Below are positions 24,227 through 36,700 of a stretch of DNA of 64,000 bases, in pieces. Below the pieces are notes generated by a model that was not told the DNA's origin, ran no database searches, and saw only the letters and a list, made by a program, of their open reading frames with translations. A program made the translations under genes and the position numbers. The DNA comes from Hymenochaete sp. R1 (taxonomy: Eukaryota; Basidiomycota; Agaricomycetes; Hymenochaetales; Hymenochaetaceae): contig JAFREE010000018.1 of NCBI GenBank assembly GCA_019400425.1, positions 186,001 through 250,000 on the forward strand, written 5' to 3'. How positions within the stretch are numbered: position 1 is the first letter of the stretch; each line of letters opens with the position of its first letter.

Positions 24227-25423
24227 ATCGAGTCGAATTTACTGGAAGCTTTCTTTCGCTATCATTATCAGGATGTTTTGTGCACTTACTGTCTCTTGTA
24301 CTTCATATAATGTGTAATTTATGCTTCGCTCGCTCTACCACTCTACTCCAATACTTTAGATGATTCGGAACCGCTTGGGTCTAACTTTAAAGCGATTTAT
24401 ATCATTGTGAATGAATTGAGGATGAACATTGCGGCTTCCTTTCTCTTGATCGATGCGCTAGACGCCGGAGTCGCTCGACTCGATATAGAGAAATTGATCG
24501 ACATTTCCTCTCGGCGGTTTGCTCGAGCCCGTCTGTTCCTTGCTTGTTTCACGTTCTACGACTTACCCCAGGCCAGTCCAACGCATTCCATGAAATTCAA
24601 GTGCTCATTCTCTATGAAAATGAACGAAGAAGCTACTGTCGACTTTTCTCTTGTTCCCGAAGAAAAATGAAGTGACCACGTACTACATTCTCGGCCAGGG
24701 CAACAGAGTCGCTTTGAGAGAAGAGATTGGTGCCCAAATCACTGGCACCAATGGTCTGCAAAGCCATCTCAATCACAGAATCGAAATGGAAGCTAGCACG
24801 CCATACGGCGACCGATAGGAACGCACCTGATCCACTAATCAGTTCCTCTGCTCTCTATGGAAATTTGTCTTGTTGATCTCTAAAGGATCAAACGAAACAT
24901 AGGTATCTGAATATGCGTCGAACGCACCTACCTTTCACCATCATGATACGGATGTAAGTTGACGCTACTTTTGCGACTATTTCTGTCCCTAGACTTTTCT
25001 CTGATATAAACGCCCGGTAAGCTGTTCTGACTCTTGCGTAACCTATCACGGTTTGTTCGTCATTGAGGTACTATCACGTATAACAGGCTTATCCGGTTCC
25101 GATTTCGATTTCTGACGCCGCCGGAAAAGTACTGCTTCAAGAAGAACCCACCGACTTGATATCATGAAATTCTTTCACTAAATTGAATGCGAGCTGTAGG
25201 ATGTCAAAAGGGACCGCCTTCAATGCCATCGCGCAGTAGGGACGAAATCTATGATTTATAGTTTAAATCAGGTGCATTCTCCGCTAAAATCAAAGAGCCC
25301 TGGCTGTAACAGGTCCAACATCTAACACCTGCGCTCAAGTATAAGTATCGTCCAGTCTGTTCTGTATCTCTGTGGTCGCACCCCCACTCCCCTTTGACGA
25401 CTCGCCTACTTTCTATCTCCAAG
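24227..25423. other. Intergenic before P3, no gene supported
   Basis: 1.2 kb with several short reading frames (for example 24407-24670, +) that resemble nothing known. A TATA-like motif (tataagta, about 25340-25347) lies about 80 nt before the P3 ATG. Confidence 0.45.
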
Positions 25424-27183
25424 ATGGGTACCATCTCCCATCTCGCGCGAAGTACTATGGGTGATGCATGGCCTGGAAGATGCTGGTTCAACGACAATGG
25501 CGCGGAGTTCTACATATACCTGTCTTTGTCAAGTGCAGTAGTCTACGACTCGCGTGAGTACTTCCTGATCATGGATGAGTTCTCTCGCTCACGGTTGACA
25601 GAAAAGTTTGTATTTTTGATCGCGAGGTGCGCTCTTCGCGTAATTATGCTTGGATGTCGACTGACCCCGGCTTTTTCTCTGTGCTCAGGTCAACTACTTC
25701 TGGGTAGCTTTATCTGAAATTGGTTCTTGACGCACTACTGACACCCATCCAGTTCACACGATGGAACATGACGAGAGTTATTTTCTTCTTGGTGAGTACT
25801 GTAGTAATATCATGAGGTATTCCTACAGCTCGTAATACTTAAAGAAATTTTGTAGAACCGGTATTTGGGGGTCATTTGTTCTATACTGAGCCCTCTTCGT
25901 AAGTGTTTTATAAAAAGAAATGGTATGAAAGCGTCATCTAAGTGTTGTTGATCTCATGATACTAGAATATTCGATCAATGCGACATCATCTATACAGTAC
26001 GTCCGGCTCGACGCTTGACTTCATACCCTTCTCATTGTTTCTTGTAGATGTATGCCGGTTGACTAAGATGGTAGTCATATCGCTCATATTTTGACCAGGC
26101 CAAATTTCGGCGTTTTCTGCGACAATCCTTTGTCAGTAATGCTGGACTATTCCCTATGATGTCTATTCACGATGCTGCGACTAGATTGCTTTACGATACT
26201 TTCGATCGATTGTGAGTCATAAAAGCATGCCAGTGAAGATCTCTTCATCGACGTGGCTGGCAGACGTCTTGACTCAGAGTTTTGGCCATATATGACAGAG
26301 GTATGTTCATCTTGTTCCAATACTGCGCAACTATTAGTAACCAAGGTAGCGCGTTGGCTATCCGCGATCCTATTCTCACTTCTGAGCATGGAAGTGATCG
26401 CTTTTCTGGCCCTTGAGGCTTATTCATCGGTGACTGAAAAAGGTTTGACTGACCCTTCTGTGTCTATTTGATGCGGCTAAGTTAAGTCCTTCAGTGTCGA
26501 TTCTCGTAACGGGTCCCTACGATAGCTTGAGTGTTTGCAATTTAGCAATGACAGTAAAGGCGGGTCCGATCTGGCTGATAAACTGGTGTGTAAATGCGAA
26601 AGTTGTTGTTTTGAGTCACCTTTTCAGTTTTGCACGTTGACAGGTTGTTTCCGTTGGCTTATGGGATATTACTTTTTGTTCTTGTTTTGTACAAGGTCGT
26701 AGAGCTCCGAAAACTTGGCATTCTCCACAATGCCCAAGTGACGAAAGTCCTCGTCAGAGATCATATGATCTATTTCCTACTGTACGTTTATGTCTTCCTT
26801 TGGACATGTATCTGCCATTTTTAACTCGTTATTATACAGAGCAGTTCCATGTCTGACCTCCAACCTATTATGGTCGCTCCTCGCAAGGGAAACATCTGCT
26901 TCGCAAATGACATTGATTGTGCTAGCGAACCCGTTTTTCCTTTTTTTATTCGGGAACCGGCTCTTCTTCAATCTTAAAGAGGCAGTTGACTACGGCGCCG
27001 GTGTTAGGACTAGTTGGGACTCTCAAACCATCAGCAATATCGACTTCGACATTTCGATCGATGGGAGCACTGATTCGGAATGGAAGTACGTGCTTTCAAG
27101 ACTTCCTTCCGCACTAGACTGATTCTCCCAGGCCACCGCCCGAAGATGACATTGGATCAGATCGTGTTTTGGTATCGGTGTGA
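25424..27183 (+). pseudogene. DUF6533-family membrane protein copy P3, frameshifted
   Basis: Exons by homology: 25424-25553, 25607-25626, 25689-25703, 25753-25791, 25856-25898, 25966-25996, 26048-26049, 26099-26131, 26185-26211, 26264-26300, 26338-26442, 26495-26585, 26644-26781, 26840-27085, 27132-27183. All splice sites and phases agree with the other copies except exon 26264-26300, which is 37 nt instead of 39. Two bases are missing just after the YVLT codons, and reading through gives a TGA. The downstream family features are still readable (VLVRDHMIYFLL, GNRLFFNLKEAVDYGAG), so the lesion is recent or a sequencing error. Exon 2 is split 20+15 nt and exon 4 is split 43+31 nt, as in P4 and P5 and unlike P1 and P2. 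The two-nucleotide exon is kept. Confidence 0.75.
26048..26049 (+). other. Two-nucleotide micro-exon of P3
   Basis: Context is AG|AT|GTATGC. It completes Gln (CA+A) and supplies T of Cys (T+GC). Flanking introns are 51 and 49 nt. Confidence 0.72.
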
Positions 27184-27458
27184 GAGTGGGAACCTATATA
27201 CCAGTCCTGCACATGTTTCTTCGGTCGTTCGAACGCGAGCGGAACGAGTATCGGCTATCAAGGGTGAAAATGCTACGTTGGATATATTTTACATTCTTAG
27301 AGTTCACATCTGTTCTGGCTTCATTGCACACATGCAGAAAGTACATGTAAGGCTACATTGCGTACATGTGAACATACCAGCGCCAGTCGCGCGACTGCGA
27401 TGTATCGATATGCCCCAAAATGCGATAGCGATTAATTGTCATCAATACAAACAAATGC

Positions 27459-28843
27459 TCACCTCAGAAGTAACTCAGCATCCATCCAAAGGTCTTTCTG
27501 CCCCCAGAACTCTGCAATCGCAGCTACAACGAGCCAACACGCATTTTCATCCATCGGTGCATCCGCAGGATCCCCTGCCCAACTAGACTTTGAACCTTTA
27601 CTCACATCCTTCATCAATTTGAGACATGCCCGCGCGAGGAGTCGTAGTTCGCTAACTTCCTCGTTCAAAAGTTGCTCGTCAACATTTGTCAAAAGTACGA
27701 AAATCCAGCGCCCATGATTTGAAGAGAGGTAACGAGGTATTGAGATAGAGGTGGGGGTTTGAGGGTCTGAAGCACTGAGATATTGATTGATCCAAAATGT
27801 GAAGAAAGAAAGGAGACGAAGACAGAAGCGCTGGAACACAATCGGCGTTAGCCTACAATAAATCAGATAAAAAAATCCTTTAAAAAACTCACATTATCCA
27901 TTTCAGCAATTAAATTTGACGTCGGAGGCCTCCTCTCACTCGTCTTCTTGTACCTTACTTCTGGTTGTGGGGTCGCAAAAGGCGTCGGGAGAGCAGCGCT
28001 AGCCTCATCATTTTGAGTATCTTCCTCTGCTTTTACTTTAACCTCTTCTGCCGCCTTCACGTCATCGTTATCCTCCAACATTTCACCATATTCGCTGACG
28101 ACTAAAGTCTCCGTCTTTTCGACGTCTTCGGCTGGCCCCCTGGAGACATCGAACCCCTCCGTATACGTCACCTCGTACTGATCCACCTCATCCGTTCGTA
28201 TATATTTCTGAGACTCGGAGTTCCATACTCGTTTCCTTCTCTTTGGACGCTTTGGTATGTTCCATTCAAATTCTGGGCGGCCGTTGATGAAGGACCACCA
28301 AGCATCGCGTTCAGTTCTCTCGGGCATGAGTTTTGAGGTTTCATCGGACGGGGTGAAGGGGATGCGGGCGCCGATGGTGGGTTGGGATATGTTCTACGTA
28401 GGGTGACAAACTAGATGAGTATACAACTCTTGCTTGAGTTGGAGATGTGTAGACATACCTTCCGCAAGTTCTTGAACCTTTGAAGAAACGTAGCTCGCCA
28501 TTCCTCGCATGGAAGTATAAGCTCTGCACAGGATGTCATGGATTGAGTACTTGCGTCCGTTTGTTTCGGTACCGTCAAGGCTTTTTGGTACGGGTTAGCT
28601 GCTCTCGAGACCCACGGAAGCTTCTCCGAGTCACGCCTGTGTGATTTATTATAAGCCTCGCCGCAAATGAGCATGCTGATATTCGACGAACCTAACCGTG
28701 AAGAGGTACTGCATACCATCTACCGGATCGCCATTGAATGATTCAGGAAGTCGAGCAACTGGCAAGATCTGCCTTCCTAAGGATGGTTCCTCGTCCTCAT
28801 CAGAACCCATGGCTTTATCCCACGAGCGTTTTGTCGACGCCAT
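27459..28843 (-). CDS. gemin2: Gemin2/SIP1-family protein (snRNP assembly)
   Basis: Gemin2 (Brr1 in yeast) is the SMN-complex factor that holds Sm proteins while snRNPs are assembled. Exons on minus strand: 28692-28843, 28459-28636, 27893-28393, 27459-27830; 400 residues. The N-terminal signature is clear: GRQILPVARLPESFNGDPVDG, then MQYLFTVRRDSEKLPWVSRA. The middle has EEWRATFLQRFKNLRK and a low-complexity acidic insert. The C-terminal helical part includes WINQYL and GRWIFVLLTNVDEQLL...LRLLARAC, as in the family. The last intron (27831-27892) must use the acceptor after gtgttccag; the nearer AG puts the C-terminus out of frame, and a GCTAAC branch point lies between them. It shares a 205-nt divergent promoter with the next gene. 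Confidence 0.85.
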
Positions 28844-29048
28844 CGAGTTGTCGATGAGAACTATGACTGGCTGCAACGACCGCTGCCAGTGCTAGACGAA
28901 CGGATTCGGGCTTCTGGGCGTAAGTGATCGACGATGATCGGCATTGCCAGGGACAATCCCGAAGTCGTGAGCAGCAGTAGTCAACTCCTACCTCATAGGT
29001 TATCCTGTTACACTTTGATTTCATACTGCGACACACACGCCCACATGA

Positions 29049-30214
29049 ATGGATCAAAATGGCGATCCGACAACAATCGATGTTGAGACTATCCAGGCAC
29101 AGATCGACCTCGCCATGTCGATGAATCTCGAGCTCGTGTCGTCCTGGGTAAAACCTTCAAACTCCAAGTCGAAGAAGGCTACGTTCGAGGACATGGAGAG
29201 AGAACTGCAAGCTTATATGAAGAAACCTCCCCGGTAAGTATGTGTAGCACTTTCTGTGTGTTTTGAGAAATCAGTGTCTTGATGTTCGCGTTCGTTGATT
29301 ACAGGTTGGGTGTCGGAGCCTCTATTCCGAGCACGACAGGTGCAAGCACTCGAGAAGCAATCACACTCAAGAATAGACTTTCAGGCCCTTCCAGAAATAA
29401 AGGCAATTATCAAACAGCTTCTATGACGAACGGATTGAATCTTGCCGGCGCTGAAGTGGACGAGGATGAGGAAACGAAAGGCTCTTCGAAATCGAATGCT
29501 GGTTCAAAAAGGGAACGCGTAGATCCATTCAGTGCGCCGAGGAAGAAGACCAAGCGAAACGAGGTGTATGCTACTGGGAAAGGGCCGGATGGAGAGCTTA
29601 CGGCTGTTGCACACAAACCGAGCGAAACCCCGATACCAGACGAGGTCTCCAACGGGCATGGCAAGATTTTGGAGCAAGCTGCATCGAGCTCAGGAGCGAC
29701 TAAAGTGACGAATGCTTCTGGCGCCAGGTCAATCGGTACGGAAGAAGAAAATGAAATTTTAGACGACCCACTCCGTCCTCCGTCCTCTACAAGGCTGTTC
29801 GAAGCAGGTCACTCCCAAATGTCGCTCGATAGCAAACCTAATGTTTCCATTCTCTTCCCTCCCCCGTCTACTTCACCCTTACGACAAACGGGCGATAATA
29901 ATTCTGCCAAAAACGAAGAAGAGGATGAATGGACAGGTTTCGCCACCTCTATTGGTGAGTATTTTATTTGTTTCAAATCGCGCACTTGAAACCAAGTCCG
30001 AATTCCGGTAGAATCAGAAACGCCATTGTCTTCTACAAACCACAAAGCCCTCAATACCCATCCGCAAGAAGCAACCCAACTTCTTAACTTGGATGGGCCT
30101 CCACCTGACCTGGATCCGAGTGCTTTTGGCACCGGCGACACTGGGAAAAAGAAAAAGAAACGTCGGAAGAAGAAAAAGAGCAAATTGGGCGACTTGGAAC
30201 CGACTGTACCGTGA
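29049..30214 (+). CDS. DUF3245-family nuclear protein
   Basis: Exons: 29049-29233, 29305-29954, 30012-30214; 345 residues. The N-terminus matches the small conserved DUF3245 module: an amphipathic helix with SSWVKPS, followed by RLGVGAS at the exon 1/2 junction. The rest is low complexity, with acidic patches, a possible nuclear localisation signal (APRKKTKR) and a very basic tail (KKKKKRRKKKKSKLGD). In animals the related family member is TRIR/C19orf43; the biochemical role in fungi is unknown. Composition suggests a nuclear or nucleolar protein. Family call rests on the short N-terminal motif, so it is moderate. Confidence 0.7.
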
Positions 30215-30531
30215 TTGCACAAATACTGCTTTTATCTCCCGCCGAATTTAGCTCGAGGCTGCGTCCATTGTTGTAGGCTTACAAAATAACCTTCCGTGCT
30301 TCATCCCATCGTCGTAGTCATCATGGCCATTATCATCATTTTGTTTCTTCTGTAATACTTGGAACATACATCACTATACGTACATGACTTACCTATACTT
30401 GTCTACACATTTCGATCATCAATTGAATTAGGAAAGCTATCGTAGCAGTAATAAAATCTTTCTTAAATCCTTCACGAAGCCGGTAAAGAGAACGAGAAAT
30501 ACAGAAATCCTATAACTCCGACGGAACGCAT
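30215..30531. other. Convergent intergenic stretch, no gene seen
   Basis: 317 nt between the 3' ends of the DUF3245 gene and the Arg/Ser/His-rich gene. AATAAA-like sequence (gtaataaaatc) is near 30449-30459. Confidence 0.5.
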
Positions 30532-31899
30532 CTACGCCGCCGCCGCAACATGAATATCACTCGGGCTTCGGCTTGTATGGTGCTTCCCATGGCCAAAACC
30601 GTGGCTCAAATGGCTCTGTCCCGAGCCACGGTATCTCGTACTCGCCGTCCGCGCGGTCCCAGGACCAGTTACAGGCGGAATCGGGCCTAAGTTTTCATAG
30701 AACTGTCTCGCAGAATGACCCGCACTTGACCGCGCAACAGGGATCGCACGCTCCCTCTCATGCTCCCGGTGAGAATGAGCAGTAGGCACGATGGGCATCC
30801 CGCGCATATCGTGTGCTCCAGCGGCCATGCTACCTGAGTGATGACGAGAACCAACTGGAGCGTATGTATTCGTCGGACTCGGTGTCACCTGTATTTCGGG
30901 GCTGTGGTCGTGGCTACTGCTATGTTGTCTCGAGTAAGAACGAGAATGGGATTGGGAAGGTGCATGTGAACGGGAGACTGGGATAGCACCTTCAACGTGC
31001 CTGGGCATGCTTCGAGCGACCTGCATGGGAGGAGCGGCACTCATACTCGTGCTTGGGTATCTATGGTGTCCATGCCCGCTCCTGTGTCCCATGCTCCGTG
31101 ACGCCTGGACCGGTATAGCTCTGGTATCGTAGTACTGGGCAGGCTGGACAGTTACGGGGACACCTGTGGGGGTCACCACCAATGGTGCAGCCGCACTGTG
31201 GCTGTGATGATGACGGCTACGGTGATGATGCTGGCGCCTTGGTCGAAAGAGTGTACTTGCACCCAAACGAATCGCTTTCCCTTCTTGTGCAAGCCATCGG
31301 AGTCGCCTACGCCTCTCCCGACGTCGGTCACGATCCGCTTCTTCCTTCATCGCAAGACCACGAGCAGCATGCTCTCGTCGACGCGTGAGGAAGCCCCAGA
31401 GGCGGAAGTGTGCACCGTGGTACCTGCGACCGGCACGCATAAATATAGCAATACACCAATCATAAATTAGAAACGCGTGTGCAAACGAGACGTGAGGACA
31501 TACGGAGGGTGACAACGGCGCCTGAAATGAAGAAACGGGTGTCTCCTGGCGGAAGAACGCGTCTTCCTGCGGCTGCCGCTCCTATGGGATGCCCTGTCGC
31601 GTACGCTTTTGCTCCTGCTCCTGCTTCGTCGACTGCCACTGTCATGATGACGCGACCTTGAGCGCGAGCGGTCTCTCTGTTGTTTCTTGCGAATGGCCAT
31701 GGCTTGGCGATATGCATGCGCATCATGCACCTCTAGCTGACCTTCTTCGCGCAGCCTCTTGTTCAATGACAAGAGTCCAACTAATTTTCGAACCCATCCA
31801 CGAAATGAAGATGGAGGTGACTCTCCCTTGTAAATACGTTCCTCCTGTAACTCATGTCAATGCAACGAAGAATAAAGCAATTTTACAAAACTTTACCAT
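30532..31899 (-). CDS. Arg/Ser- and His-rich hypothetical protein
   Basis: Not recognised. Model on minus strand: 31897-31899, 31504-31844, 30532-31423; 411 residues. The first coding exon would be just the ATG, spliced to an exon starting EERIYKGESPPSSFRGWVRK. An SR-like stretch (RDRSRSRSRHHD, RRSRSRSKS) follows, then a basic helix (EADRDRRRERRRRLRW) and a long disordered tail rich in His, Ser, Pro and Arg (HHHRSRHHHSHS, SRSHAPSQSHSRSYSR). The composition recalls RNA-processing cofactors or nuclear scaffold proteins, but no domain supports that. Frame is open through all three exons, which argues that it is coding. The start is uncertain; an upstream or internal start cannot be excluded. Confidence 0.6.
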
Positions 31900-32150
31900 A
31901 AATACTTTTCGACTCTGAAACTGTCGGTGGACCGTGGGCGCGGACTGTCGTGTTGGTGGTTGATGGTAGGGAGAGAGGGGGCAATGAAATAAAGAGAGCC
32001 AGAGCCACAAATTATGATGATGTAATCCAAATAAGACTGCCTTCTGTAGGCGTTTATTTGGCCGTATTTGCAATAGTTTCTTCTTGAAGTGCCCAAGTTG
32101 CCTTTGCTTCCGTAACGACGGTCTGCTTTCGACCACGTTTTTCAATTACA

Positions 32151-33533
32151 ATGGCAAGGCAACGACGTGTATGGCTAGACTGCGATCCCGTGAGTAAAGG
32201 CTTTTCTCATCTTATCTTCAGACTATCATGTATACTCGGTGCACTATCTTATCTTGCGATGCGATCAGGGACATGATGATGCAACTGCTATCCTGCTCGC
32301 GATTCATTTACCTACTGTTAAGCTTGTCGGTGTCTCGACGGTGAGGTTCTCAATAAGACATCATTGGTTTATCTCGTCTCGATCTGATAGAGAGGCGCTG
32401 TAGGTCAGCGGAAACGCCAACTCAGAGAATACATTCAACAACGCCGTTCGTTGTCTCTACGCCTTCGCAGCAGCGGAGGACGTCATTGTCTACAAAGGTG
32501 CCACAGAACCTCTCTTAAAGGTAGCCAAACATGACGAAGAGATACATGGATCCGATGGCCTCGGAGGAGTCGAAGGTCTCCCAAGTACCTCTGATCCAGT
32601 CTTTTCAAACTCCAAAAGACATCGATCGATAGATACAGAAATAATTGCCATTGAAGCGATCAAAAAGGCCGTATTAGATGCAAGGGAAGCAGGAGAGAAA
32701 ACAACAATTGTATCAACCGGACCGATGACGAATATTGCGCTCTTTGTGAGAGTATACAAACATCTACTGCCATTTGTTGAAGAGTTCGTCTTCATGGGTG
32801 GTGGGGTCGGACAAGGTAACCGTTCTTCAGCTGCAGGTAAGCCGAACCCACAGTGGTCTTGATTGATTACTGAGCGCCCGTGGTCAATACTCGTAGAATA
32901 CAACATCCTATGTGACCGTAAGCTTATCTTGAAAATCCATCTTTCTTTTCTTCCATGCTTACATTATCGCCTAAAATCTCATCAATAGCCGAAGCGGCTC
33001 ATATTGTCCTGAACGTCGACGTCCCAAAGACAATGCTTCCAATCAACGTCACCCATACCGCAATTCTCACATCCGATATCCACTCACTTCTACTGGATCC
33101 ATCTCTCCCAGCACCACCTCCCCAAGACCCACAAAACCGTGTCTCCCTCCCCGCCGCCAAAACACCCCTCCGACATACCCTATCAACCCTCGTCTCCTTC
33201 TTTGCAGCCACATATGCTTCCACATTCGGCTTTACAGCAGGCCCGCCTTTGCACGACGCCCTCACCCTCATATACGTCGCTCATCCAGAGCTTTTCCGCA
33301 TCAGTCGGCGGCGCGTTGATGTCGAGACGAGGGGCGAATATACGGCAGGTGAGACTGTAGTGGATGTATTTAGGTATCGTGAGATGGAGTTGAAGGACCC
33401 ACAGAGCTGGGGGAAAGATGGGGTGAATTGTAATGTTTGTGAAGGGCTTGATGTGAGGGCTTTTTGGGAAGTTTTCTTGGAGTGTGTGAAGAGATGCGAT
33501 GAGGTATCACCTTTGAACAAGACGGATAAATGA
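32151..33533 (+). CDS. Inosine-uridine preferring nucleoside hydrolase
   Basis: Hydrolyses the N-glycosidic bond of nucleosides to base plus ribose (nucleoside salvage; IUNH superfamily). Exons: 32151-32189, 32269-32340, 32404-32836, 32897-32917, 32989-33533; 369 residues. The calcium-binding, catalytic N-terminal motif DCDPGHDDA (residues 10-18) is intact and is split by intron 1. Other family features: LVGVSTVSGNA, STGPMTNIA, FVFMGGGVG and EYNILCDPEAAHIV, which spans a 21-nt exon; LHDALTLIYVAHPELF carries the conserved HDA metal ligand. The loop with SLPAPPPQDPQNRVS is an insertion. Cytosolic: no signal peptide. It lies 251 nt from the divergent Arg/Ser/His-rich gene. Substrate range cannot be told from sequence. 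Confidence 0.94.
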
Positions 33534-33763
33534 AATGCTACGAAGGCAGTCTCAGTTGTGACAACAACTTAACGTATTTTTCAGAATATTTTTAAAACAA
33601 AAAATTTATAGATGTAATACAGTCCAAAGATACAGGTATATGAAGGAAGGTCCATATGTATGTAGATGTGCAGACGAAGATACAGACAGCAAAATCAAAA
33701 CAAGTCATAATATCGACACAAGGTCATACCTGTCATAAGTTAAATTTGATCCTTAATACCCCC

Positions 33764-36700
33764 TCAAGAACCATCCAAAAATATCTTGCTCAAAGGCCTA
33801 TTTCTATCCCTCCGCACACCCTTCCTCATGCTCTTTATAGTTTCATCTAGTTCACCACGACCTATGCTTCGATGTTTATTTTCTGCAGCATCTACCGGTA
33901 TAGGAGGTGGAGGTGGAAGAAGAAGCCCGTCTTTGCGATGAGGAACGGCGTCGTTTGGTGCTTTACTGGGCTCGACGCCGGCAACAGGAAGATTCACATG
34001 CATCCTCGGCGGTAATGCGTTAGAGATAATTGAACTTGTGGGTTTGCCGTTCCTCAAAATGGAGGAAGGTACCGGTGTACGTGCAGCCTTTTCTTGCGCG
34101 TCAACCACCTCAAGACCCGCTTTCTAAAAAAAAAAAGAGAGAAAATTGGGTTGAGTTTATTTAGGTCAAGAAAAAGGAAACTCACTCTCAATGAAGAAGA
34201 AAATGATACAATTAAGCTGAAGAAATCCTCGGGCTTTGGGCCATCGGCACCATCCCCGTTTTCTCCGAAGTATTTCATGACTGATTTCAGCTCAGCCTCA
34301 ACTGCCCTGTTCATATTCTCGATGGCCTGGATACTTGAGGTTACTTGGACTACGAAGGGCTATAAATCAAATCAAAAGGAGGCCATACCGAAGGGTCTAT
34401 GGCAAAGGTGGTCTGCTTACCTCCATCACTTGAATGAATCGATCTTCCGGTAGTGGGGTCTTTGACTGCCTCTGCGCTTTAATTTCAGCTCGCAATTGTG
34501 TAACCCCTGCGGAAAGTAAATCAACGGAAGATGACACCGTTTGCATAGACACTTAAGAAAACAACGTAAGTCTGTCGGAAGACACTTGTCGAGTCATAAA
34601 GCAACCAACCTCGAGCAGCAGCTTCCAAGTGCGGCATATCGTCCAAGAAGTTGATATGTTCAGGATCTGATCTCAAGACGATCCTTGCGACATAATGCAA
34701 GAGGGTTGGACATTCCGGAGATGCTTTAGCTGTCTTGGTCTCTTTCATCTTCAACAATGCTTCTAGTTGAAACCCTCTCGCATTCCCACGAAAGCTCGAG
34801 GCGTTCAAAGTGTTGCCCACCATCAGAATCGTCTTCCATTGCATGAGTCTTATTTTAAATTAACTTTACAATACGGGGCATACCTTCAATACTTGCCGGA
34901 ATCGACTTGACGACTTCAATTCCTTTGTCGCGCTTCGCACGATGTCAAGCTCTGGTCGCACTTCTTCTAGATCAAGCTCAAGCCTTCGGCGGAAGAGCAT
35001 ACAATTGATCCGTTCAGGTAACCGTGGTATACTTGATATCTGACCACCACAGATCGATGAATATTATCTCCTTTTTGGTTCGCACGACATACCTCTTTAA
35101 AATATTGATCCGCCTTCGCGAGTTTGCTCGGGTCACCAAACTCGTTTATCCTTCTGATCTGAAAATTGTTTCTCAATTTCGTTTTGTATTATGAATAAAT
35201 TGAGGCAAACCTCATCCACAGTCGGTAGCTGCTTCGCTATTGCTTTCAGTTCATCGATATTTAGCAAACTGTCATCAACAGACAGCAGTGCGCGCTTGAT
35301 ATCAGGTAGGTTGAGTTTGATTCGAGTGAGCGTGATTACTACGAAGTTTCAGAGTGTAATCAGACGTTATGCAACAACATTGAGGACTAAGAAAGAGAAG
35401 GAAGAAGAAAAGGCACCCACATATATTGTTTGCGCGAGTCACATCGAGAAGCGTAGTAGTGCTCTGCTTTCTCGTTGGACTCATCATTTGCAAGGAATTA
35501 GTTTTATGCGGCGTCACTTCAAGCGCAAACGTTTCCTCTAAATCCTTCAGATCGAGATCAACTCCAGCGGTATCAGAAGATAAGACATCGTCCCAGATGC
35601 TTGGGGATGAACTGACGACAGGGCTGTCTACCTTGGTCCAAAAGAAGGGTTTCAAGCGTTTGTTGGATTTGGGTATATTTGGTATATGTGTTGTAGGACC
35701 TGAAATAGGAGGCGGTGGCGGGGGTGGAGGCATTCCTGGAGGTGGAGGAGGAGGCGGTGGAAACATCGAAGGCGGCAAAGGCGGAGGTGGAGGCGGTGGA
35801 GGTGGAGAAGAGGAAGTTGCAGACGATGAAAATAGAGAAGGAGGAGGGGGCGGAGGTGGAATAGTTCCAGGGCTCGCTGCATCTGCATTCGAGACTGACT
35901 TCGCAGTAGACAACGAGCGCACAGGTGGAGGAGGCGGCGGCGGAGGGACACCCTTCTTGAAGGCGCTCTCTGTAACAAACCTCGCTTTATCCTCTAACTG
36001 TTTCTTCATCTTTTCGACCTCCTTCCGCAAAAGCTCGATCTCATCGTCTTTAGCTGCCAAGGCTTCAACCGCCTTAGATGCGATTTGCTCTGCATCGAGG
36101 TCGCGAACCTGGGTCTCACGAGTTGACACTGGGCTTTCCCTGGATGCAAGGTCGTTATGTAGCCTGGAGTAAACGGATTCCATGGCGCGCTTGAGATAGA
36201 CAACCTCTTTGTCTTTCCTAAGAAGGCTTGTCTCCGTCTCTTGGACCTAATGAGAAAGTAAGGTAATCCTTCACGTCATCAAGTACATTAGTCTAACCTT
36301 TCTTTTCAAGTCGGACACCTCATCCATGAGCGAATTCCACTTGATTTTCTCCTTCTCTGTCTTAGCTCGATCTTCCTACCGAATGGATGTCAATTAGCGT
36401 ATATACTTCAGCATCAAGAGAACTAACGCACCGATTCACGCACATTGATATGGGTTGCCTGTTTCAGTCGATTAAGCTCCGACTGGAGCTGTACGGCTTG
36501 CTTTTCTTTCGACACAAGACGCTGTACCAAGCCTTGGACCTGACCAGACTTGCCAATCGAAATAAGCATATGGGACGAATATCATACATTATACTACTGT
36601 TACCTCTTTTCCAGGTTTCTGCCCGATATGAAATGATCTCAGAGTATCAACTTCCGTTTGAAGCAGATTGAGTTTTTCTCGGAGCTCTTCTCTCTTTCAT

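Noticed and set aside
35426..36172. 248-codon Gly-rich frame on the + strand
   Set aside because: Antisense of the formin FH1 polyproline region; Gly runs are the complement of Pro codons.
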